From Alphaproteobacteria bacterium (GTDB taxonomy: Bacteria > Pseudomonadota > Alphaproteobacteria > MPNO01 > VGEU01), in NCBI GenBank assembly GCA_016869145.1, contig VGEU01000023.1, positions 1 to 37,153 on the forward strand: 37,153 nucleotides of DNA, written 5' to 3'. This document shows, piece after piece, positions 30,575 to 37,153 of this stretch; the first letter of the stretch is position 1; each line of letters opens with the position of its first letter. The notes under the pieces are model-generated. The model made no database searches, was not told the origin of the DNA, and saw only the letters and a list, made by a program, of their open reading frames with translations. Position numbers and translations under genes: made by a program.

Positions 30575-31357
30575 TCAACCGAGCGCGATCGTGCCGGCGA
30601 GATAGAGGACGGCGCGACCGCCGATCCCGACGCGGTCGCCCCGGTCCTCGCAGACCAACACCCCGCCGCGCCGCGACAGCTGGCGCGCATCGAGCCGCGG
30701 CCGCCCGAGCCTTCGCGACCAATACGGGATCAGCGTCGAATGCGCCGAGCCGGTCACCGGATCCTCAGGGATACCGTAGGACGGCGCGAAATAGCGCGAC
30801 ACGAAATCGCAATCGGTGCCGGGCGCCGAGACGATGACGCCATAGGGATGGAGCGTCGCGAGCGCGGCCATGTCGGGCGCGAGCGCGGCGACGGTCTCCG
30901 CCGCATCGTAGAGCGCGAGATATTTCCTCGCGCGGAGGACGGCGCGGGGCGCCGCGCCAAGCGCCGCGTCGAGGCCGGCGGGTGGCGTACATGGCTCGGG
31001 CGGCAGCGCCGGGAAGTCGAGCTCGAAGAGATCGCCCTGGCGCGCCACCGCGAGCGGGCCGCTCCGCGAGGTGAAGGTCATCGTCGTGCGGCCAGGCTCG
31101 AGCACGGTCGCGATCACGAAGGCGCTCGCGAGCGTCGCGTGGCCGCACAACTCGACCTCGGCGAGCGGCGTGAACCAGCGGAGCGCGAAGCCCGCGCGCT
31201 CGCGCACGAAGAACGCCGTCTCGGACAGGTTGTTCTCCGCCGCGATCGCCTGCATCGTCGCGTCCGGCAGCCACGCATCGAGCGGACACACGGCGGCCGG
31301 ATTGCCGCGGAACACGCGGTCCGCGAACGCATCGACCTGGTAGATCGGGATCTGCAC
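30575..31357 (-). CDS. PhzF family isomerase-like protein
   Basis: This 260-residue protein belongs to the PhzF/diaminopimelate-epimerase-like fold family. It keeps the family marks: QVDAFADRVFRGNPAAVC at the start, Glu46 in NNLSETAFF matching the catalytic glutamate of PhzF, ELCGHATLA, and EDPVTGSAHSTL for the second half. Phenazine genes are absent, so this is one of the many housekeeping relatives with unknown substrate. The start is GTG at 31357, 8 bp after the thiD stop, because MQIPIYQVDAF aligns with the family N-terminus and upstream sequence belongs to thiD. It closes the tilS-ftsH-folP-glmM-thiD series. Confidence 0.9.
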   Translation of the reverse strand: MQIPIYQVDAFADRVFRGNPAAVCPLDAWLPDATMQAIAAENNLSETAFFVRERAGFALRWFTPLAEVELCGHATLASAFVIATVLEPGRTTMTFTSRSGPLAVARQGDLFELDFPALPPEPCTPPAGLDAALGAAPRAVLRARKYLALYDAAETVAALAPDMAALATLHPYGVIVSAPGTDCDFVSRYFAPSYGIPEDPVTGSAHSTLIPYWSRRLGRPRLDARQLSRRGGVLVCEDRGDRVGIGGRAVLYLAGTIALG

Positions 31358-31365
31358 GGCGCCGC

Positions 31366-32172
31366 TCAGCGTCCGGTGAAGGGCCGGACCGTGTGCGCGT
31401 GATCGATCGGACCGTGGCCGTGGCCGAAGCCGGGTGCCTGCCGGATCGCCGCATGCACATAGGCGAGACCGCGCGCCACCGCATCGCGGAGCGCGAGGCC
31501 CTGCGCGATCCCGGTCGCGATCGCGGAGGCGAGCGAGCAGCCGGTGCCGTGCGTGTGCTCGGTCCGAATGCGCGGCGCCTCGAAGGTCTCGATGCCGTTC
31601 CCCGTCACCAGCACGTTGTAGAGCCGCTCGCCCGCGAGATGGCCGCCCTTGAGGAGCACCGCCCGGCAACCGAGCGTCAGGAGCGATGCCCCGGCATCGC
31701 GCATGTCCTCGACCGAGCGGATGCGCATGCCCGAGAGGGCCTCCGCCTCGGGGATGTTGGGCGTCAGCAGCGTCGCGATCAGCGCGATACGCCGCTTGAG
31801 CGTCGCCGTCGCGGTCGGATCGAGGAGCGCGGCGCCGCCCTTGGCGATCATGACCGGGTCGACGACGACGGGCGTGTCGGGCGCGGCCGCCTCGATCACG
31901 TCGCACACGCCGTCGATGACCTCGGCCGAATGCAGCATGCCGGTCTTGATGCAGTCGGCGCCGATGTCGGCGAGGACGAGGCGCATCTGCTCCTGGATGA
32001 ACGACACCGGCACCGCATGCACGCCATGAACGCCCTGCGTGTCCTGCGCGGTGAGCGCGGTGACCGCGGTCGCGGCATAGCCTTCGAGCGCGGTCACGGT
32101 CTTGATGTCGGCCTGGATGCCGGCACCGCCGCCGGAATCCGATCCCGCCACGATGAGAACGCGTCCCTTCAC
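31366..32172 (-). CDS. thiD: Hydroxymethylpyrimidine/phosphomethylpyrimidine kinase
   Basis: ThiD phosphorylates HMP and HMP-phosphate to the pyrophosphate used in thiamine synthesis. The 268-residue ribokinase-like protein shows AGSDSGGGAGIQADIKT at the N-terminus, ADCIKTGML, VVVDPVMIAKGG and the catalytic anion-hole motif HGTGCSLASAI near the C-terminus. The start is GTG with GGAGG 4 nt upstream. It follows glmM by 33 bp, the normal alphaproteobacterial order. The C-terminal GFGHGHGPIDHAH segment is His/Gly-rich but common in relatives. Confidence 0.95.
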   Translation of the reverse strand: MKGRVLIVAGSDSGGGAGIQADIKTVTALEGYAATAVTALTAQDTQGVHGVHAVPVSFIQEQMRLVLADIGADCIKTGMLHSAEVIDGVCDVIEAAAPDTPVVVDPVMIAKGGAALLDPTATATLKRRIALIATLLTPNIPEAEALSGMRIRSVEDMRDAGASLLTLGCRAVLLKGGHLAGERLYNVLVTGNGIETFEAPRIRTEHTHGTGCSLASAIATGIAQGLALRDAVARGLAYVHAAIRQAPGFGHGHGPIDHAHTVRPFTGR

Positions 32173-32205
32173 CGATCCTCCCGCCGTCTCCGCCGCCGGC
32201 GGAGC

Positions 32206-33573
32206 TTAGCGCGCGGCGCGCGCAATCGCATCGACGATCGTCTCGACCACATCGGCGACGAGGGCGCGATCCTGGCCCTCGGCCATGACGCGGATCAGGG
32301 GTTCGGTGCCGGACTTCCGGATCAGGACCCGTCCGGTCTTGCCGAGCCGCTTCTCGCCGTCGCGGACGGCCTTCTTGACGCTCTCGACCTCGAGCGGTTC
32401 GACCCCGTTATATTTGACATTGTCGAGCACTTGCGGATAGCGCTCGAACATCCGCCCGGCCTCGCTCACCGGGCGGTTCGACTGGAGGACGACCGCGAGA
32501 ACCTCGAGCGCCGCGATCAGGCCATCGCCGGTCGTCGTGTAGTCGGACAGGATGATATGTCCGGACTGCTCGCCGCCCACATTGCAGCCGAGATGGCGCA
32601 TCTTCTCGACGACATAGCGATCGCCGACCGGCGCGCGATGGAGCGCGAGCCCCCGCCGCTCGAGCTCGCGCTCGAGGCCGAGATTGGACATCACCGTGCC
32701 GACGATCGCCGCGCCGGCGAGGCGACCGGCGCCCTGCCACGAGGTCGCCACCATGGCGAGGAGCTGGTCGCCGTCGAGGATCTCGCCCTTCTCGTCGATG
32801 ATGATGACGCGGTCGGCATCGCCGTCGAGCGCGATCCCGATGTCGGCGCGGTTCTCGATCACCGCGCGGCACATCGCCGCCGGGCTGGTGCTGCCGCAGT
32901 CGCGGTTGATATTGAAGCCGTCGGGCGCGACGCCGAAGCGGATGACCTCGGCGCCGAGCTCCCACAGCGCCGCCGGCGCGACCTTGTAGGCGGCACCGTG
33001 GGCGCAGTCGACGACGACCTTGAGACCGTCGAGACGGAGCCCCTTGGGGAAGGTGTTCTTGACGAACTCGATATAGCGGCCCTCGGCGTCGTTGAGCCGG
33101 CGCGCGCGGCCGAGATTGTGCGACGAGGCATAGGCGACCGAGAGGTCGCCGTCGACCAGCGCCTCGATCTCGGCCTCGGTCTCGTCGGACAGCTTGTAGC
33201 CGTCGGGGCCGAACAGCTTGATGCCATTGTCATGGAACGGGTTGTGCGAGGCGGAGATCATCACGCCGAGATCGGCGCGGAGGCTGCGCGTCAGCATCGC
33301 GACGCCCGGCGTCGGCAGCGGCCCGATCAGGATGACGTCCATCCCCATCGCGATGAAGCCCGCGGTCAGGGCCGGCTCCAGCATATAGCCCGAGAGCCGC
33401 GTGTCCTTGCCGATGACGACCGAGTGGCGGTGCGAGCCGCGCGTGAACAGCCGGCCGGCCGCCATGCCCACCCGCAAGACGGTCTCCGGGGTCATCGGCT
33501 CGGTATTGGCCCTGCCCCGGATGCCGTCGGTTCCGAACAGAGAGCGACGCATGGTACGGCTACCGTCGGCCAT
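32206..33573 (-). CDS. glmM: Phosphoglucosamine mutase
   Basis: GlmM converts glucosamine-6-phosphate to glucosamine-1-phosphate for peptidoglycan and LPS precursors. The 455 residues include [20 protein letters not shown] at the start, the phosphoserine Ser109 in [13 protein letters not shown], the magnesium loop DGDADRV, the sugar-binding GGEQSGH and the C-terminal phosphate site [12 protein letters not shown]. The ATG at 33573 has GGGGA about 7 nt upstream; an in-frame ATG at 33552 gives the more usual [10 protein letters not shown] start and is a close second. A terminator after folP separates it from the upstream genes, so it probably has its own promoter. Confidence 0.96.
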   Translation of the reverse strand: MADGSRTMRRSLFGTDGIRGRANTEPMTPETVLRVGMAAGRLFTRGSHRHSVVIGKDTRLSGYMLEPALTAGFIAMGMDVILIGPLPTPGVAMLTRSLRADLGVMISASHNPFHDNGIKLFGPDGYKLSDETEAEIEALVDGDLSVAYASSHNLGRARRLNDAEGRYIEFVKNTFPKGLRLDGLKVVVDCAHGAAYKVAPAALWELGAEVIRFGVAPDGFNINRDCGSTSPAAMCRAVIENRADIGIALDGDADRVIIIDEKGEILDGDQLLAMVATSWQGAGRLAGAAIVGTVMSNLGLERELERRGLALHRAPVGDRYVVEKMRHLGCNVGGEQSGHIILSDYTTTGDGLIAALEVLAVVLQSNRPVSEAGRMFERYPQVLDNVKYNGVEPLEVESVKKAVRDGEKRLGKTGRVLIRKSGTEPLIRVMAEGQDRALVADVVETIVDAIARAAR

Positions 33574-33618
33574 TGCAGTTCCCCGAGGATGATGAACGGA
33601 CCCCCAGGGAAGTGCACC

Positions 33619-33645
33619 AAAAAAGTAAAACCCGCCTTACGGCGG
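33619..33645 (-). terminator. Intrinsic terminator after folP
   Basis: On the minus strand CCGCC-GTAA-GGCGG, a 5-bp stem with a 4-nt loop, is followed by GTTTTACTTTTTT. It lies about 10 bp after the folP stop. The stem is short but the T-rich tail is strong. It should separate folP from glmM. Confidence 0.7.
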
Positions 33646-33654
33646 CAACCCGCA

Positions 33655-34800
33655 TCATGCGCCTTCCGGCGCGCCCTCCGGCGCGCCCTCGGGCACGATG
33701 GTCGCGCGGAGGACCGCGAGCGCCTGCGCCGCCTCGCGCACGTCGTGTACGCGATGGATGTGCGCACCCTGCGATGCCGCGCCGGCGATGGCCGCGATCG
33801 TGCCCGCCAGCCGGTCGGTCGCCGGTTCGCCGGCGGAGAGCGCGGCGATGAAGCTCTTGCGCGAGACGCCGAGGAGAACCGGGTAGCCCAAAGAGTGGAG
33901 GAGGGCGAGACGGCGGAGGAGCGTTGCGTTGTGGCCCGCGGTCTTGCCGAAGCCGATCCCCGGATCGACGGCGATGCGCCGCGCCGCGATCCCGGCCTCG
34001 ATGCAGGCCTCGACCCGTGCGGCGAGGAAATGGTGCACCTCGCGCGCGACGTCGTCATAGCGCGGCGCCAACTGCATCGTCGCCGGCGTGCCTTGCATGT
34101 GCATGAGGACGACCGCGGCGTCCGACCCGGCGACTAGCGCGAGCGCCGCCGGATCGCCGGCGAGCGCGGTGATGTCGTTGACGATGCGCGCGCCGGCGGC
34201 GAGCGCCGCGGCCATGACCGACGCACGCCGCGTGTCGACGGAGACGACGATGCCGTCGGCGGCGAGCGCCTCGATGACCGGAACGACGCGGTCGCGCTCG
34301 ACGTCGGGCGGCGTCGGCGCTGCGCCGGGCCGTGTCGATTCGCCGCCGACGTCGATGAACGCCGCACCGGCCTGGGCGAGTGCGCGGCCATGCGCGATCG
34401 CCGCCGCTTCCGTCGCGCGCTGCCCGCCGTCCGAGAAACTGTCCGGCGTGACGTTGACGACGCCCATGAGCCGGGCCCGGTCGAGCGCGATGCCCGCGAA
34501 GGACGAGCGCGGCGCGGCCAGCCGTTCGAGCCGTTCGGCGATCAGGGCACGCGTCGCGGCGTCGCGCCCCGCGCACCAGGACGCGAGCGCGGCGGCGGGA
34601 ACGAGCGCCGTGCGCGGACCGGCCTCGAGGATGCGGCAGAGGGTGAACGCGAACCGGCCGCCGTCGATCGCGAGCGCGGCGCCTTCGGCGATCGCCTCGC
34701 GGGCATCGCCGCCCGCGATCACGCCGACCGGCTCGATCAGCGGCCCCTCGACAAGCGAAAAGCCCCGGACCGAGCCGGGGCTTTGCGTGACGTCCGACAT
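33655..34800 (-). CDS. folP: Dihydropteroate synthase, with N-terminal extension
   Basis: FolP joins pABA to hydroxymethyl-dihydropterin diphosphate and is the sulfonamide target. The TIM-barrel domain covers about residues 110-370: LMGVVNVTPDSFSDGG, VGGESTRPGA, VSVDTRR, IVNDITA, AVDPGIGFGKT and LLGVSRKSF. The first 105 residues are the extra N-terminal domain seen in alphaproteobacterial FolP. The annotated ATG at 34800 is doubtful: codons 6-15 coincide with a perfect terminator hairpin for ftsH and there is no Shine-Dalgarno sequence. Family similarity begins near LIEPVGVIAGG (residue 21), so a non-ATG start there is possible. The C-terminus ends in a PEGA triplication from a 12-bp repeat. 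Confidence 0.93.
   Translation of the reverse strand: MSDVTQSPGSVRGFSLVEGPLIEPVGVIAGGDAREAIAEGAALAIDGGRFAFTLCRILEAGPRTALVPAAALASWCAGRDAATRALIAERLERLAAPRSSFAGIALDRARLMGVVNVTPDSFSDGGQRATEAAAIAHGRALAQAGAAFIDVGGESTRPGAAPTPPDVERDRVVPVIEALAADGIVVSVDTRRASVMAAALAAGARIVNDITALAGDPAALALVAGSDAAVVLMHMQGTPATMQLAPRYDDVAREVHHFLAARVEACIEAGIAARRIAVDPGIGFGKTAGHNATLLRRLALLHSLGYPVLLGVSRKSFIAALSAGEPATDRLAGTIAAIAGAASQGAHIHRVHDVREAAQALAVLRATIVPEGAPEGAPEGA
33658..33693 (-). repeat. 12-bp tandem repeat at the folP 3-prime end
   Basis: Three imperfect copies of a 12-bp GC-rich unit (of the form GGCGCGCCCTCC on the plus strand) encode the terminal PEGAPEGAPEGA. This is beyond the conserved enzyme core and is likely a replication-slippage product with little functional weight. 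Confidence 0.6.
34757..34784 (-). terminator. Terminator downstream of ftsH, inside the folP frame
   Basis: AGCCCCGG (34761-34768) and CCGGGGCT (34775-34782) form a perfect 8-bp stem, 10 bp with flanking A-T pairs, around a 6-nt loop. On the minus strand the stem is followed by TTTT. It begins about 25 bp after the ftsH stop. It is symmetrical enough to act in both directions. Its location within the first codons of the folP reading frame is unusual. Confidence 0.65.
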
Positions 34801-34809
34801 GGGGCGCGC

Positions 34810-36750
<1,941 letters not shown>

Positions 36751-36760
36751 AATCTACGTT

Positions 36761-36798
36761 CCCAACGGTCTAGGCCCAACGGTCGACGCCCAACGGTC
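36761..36798 (-). repeat. Three 10-bp direct repeats in the ftsH leader
   Basis: CCCAACGGTC occurs three times without mismatch at 36761-36770, 36775-36784 and 36789-36798, each separated by four variable bases (period 14). On the ftsH strand the unit is GACCGTTGGG. The last copy ends 11 nt from the GTG start, so the repeats would be in the 5-prime leader or core promoter. The function is unknown; a protein or RNA binding site, or slippage, are options. Confidence 0.75.
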
Positions 36799-36851
36799 GC
36801 GGGCGGCGGTGGAGGCGGGATCTGCCGCGGGCGAAGCGGACGCCATGGGGT

Positions 36852-36881
36852 AGTATCTAATGTGGCCCGCGCGTTAAACAA
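36852..36881 (-). promoter_or_regulatory. Weak candidate ftsH promoter overlapping the tilS stop
   Basis: On the minus strand TTGTTT (36881-36876) and GATACT (36857-36852) lie 18 nt apart. Both match the sigma-70 consensus only partly. A leader of about 95 nt with the three direct repeats would result. No clear heat-shock (sigma-32) promoter was recognised. Confidence 0.25.
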
Positions 36882-37153
36882 CCGAAAATGCCGCGCCCGC
36901 GAGCGCGACAGGCGGTGAAAAGGCCACATCGACCGCGGGAATCGCATCCGCGCCGTTCACGATCGCGCGAAAATGCGGCACGAGCAGAAGGCGCCGGCCG
37001 TCCCATACCGCCGGCAGCGCCAAGGCCGCATCGCGCGGAAGCGGTGGCCGGGCGGCGAGCGCGGCCCAGCCCGCAGGACCGAGCGCACCGACCGTCGCGC
37101 CGGGAAATCGTGACCAGCCGGCGGCGAAGCGGAGCCGGAACCGGCCGTCCCAG
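36874..37153 (-). CDS. tilS: tRNA(Ile)-lysidine synthase TilS, C-terminal 92 residues (cut by window edge)
   Basis: A minus-strand frame is open from the window edge to a TAA at 36874. It reads WDGRFRLRFAAGW, later LGPAGWAALAARPPLPRD, then LPAVWDGRRLLLVPHFRA and ends AGAAFSVV. The WDGRF opening, the PAVWDG turn and the LLVPH strand are typical of the C-terminal substrate-binding domain of TilS, which makes lysidine in the anticodon of tRNA-Ile(CAU). The tilS-ftsH order is standard in alphaproteobacteria. The catalytic PP-loop domain is outside the window. Assignment relies on the C-terminal pattern plus position. Confidence 0.82.
   Translation of the reverse strand, partial: WDGRFRLRFAAGWSRFPGATVGALGPAGWAALAARPPLPRDAALALPAVWDGRRLLLVPHFRAIVNGADAIPAVDVAFSPPVALAGAAFSVV

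Overview
The window is a dense, GC-rich (about 70% by eye) stretch of bacterial chromosome. Gene content and order point to an alphaproteobacterium, most likely Rhodospirillales-like: yqeY-dnaG divergent from carA-carB-greA, trxB followed by a LysR regulator, uvrC-pgsA followed by molybdopterin genes, and tilS-ftsH-folP-glmM-thiD. The order-level placement is an inference from synteny, not a computed phylogeny. I see no insertion sequences, phage genes, CRISPR arrays, tRNAs or rRNAs. Almost all genes are housekeeping.

Layout. (1) 1-1783, minus: yqeY and the 5-prime two thirds of dnaG, running off the left edge. (2) 1979-7049, plus: carA, carB, greA, ending at a hairpin terminator. (3) 7084-9453, minus: an AsnC/Lrp regulator and a multidomain class III adenylate cyclase. 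(4) 9552-13140, plus: an ELM1-family GT-B-like protein, a 2OG-Fe(II) oxygenase and a 636-residue protein I do not recognise. (5) 13192-15368, plus: trxB, a VtlR/LsrB-like LysR regulator and, after it, a structured small RNA gene with a strong terminator. (6) 15520-20206, minus: msrP, an atypical EF-G-like GTPase and aspartate aminotransferase. (7) 20320-29085, plus: uvrB, a pteridine-reductase-like SDR, folB, uvrC, pgsA, mobB, moeA, moaD, moaE. (8) 29093-30570: ilvE and a MarR regulator, divergent over a palindromic operator. (9) 30575-37153, minus: tilS (partial), ftsH, folP, glmM, thiD, phzF.

How the genes work together. CarA and CarB form one enzyme. FolB, FolP and the SDR fit the folate/pterin pathway. 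UvrB and UvrC are nucleotide excision repair partners. MobB, MoeA, MoaD and MoaE make or insert molybdopterin, the cofactor class that MsrP uses.

The most interesting non-routine signals are: the small RNA at about 15229-15368, whose position beside trxB-lysR and exposed CCUCCC motif resemble AbcR (alpha-r15) RNAs; the three-gene cluster at 9552-13140 with its uncharacterised repeat protein; three perfect 10-bp direct repeats in the ftsH leader; an intrinsic terminator lying inside the first codons of the folP reading frame; an EF-G paralogue without the catalytic histidine; and promoters placed so that uvrB, marR and perhaps carA would have leaderless mRNAs. Most protein calls are secure. 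Promoter, operator and RNA 5-prime end calls are by-eye inferences.
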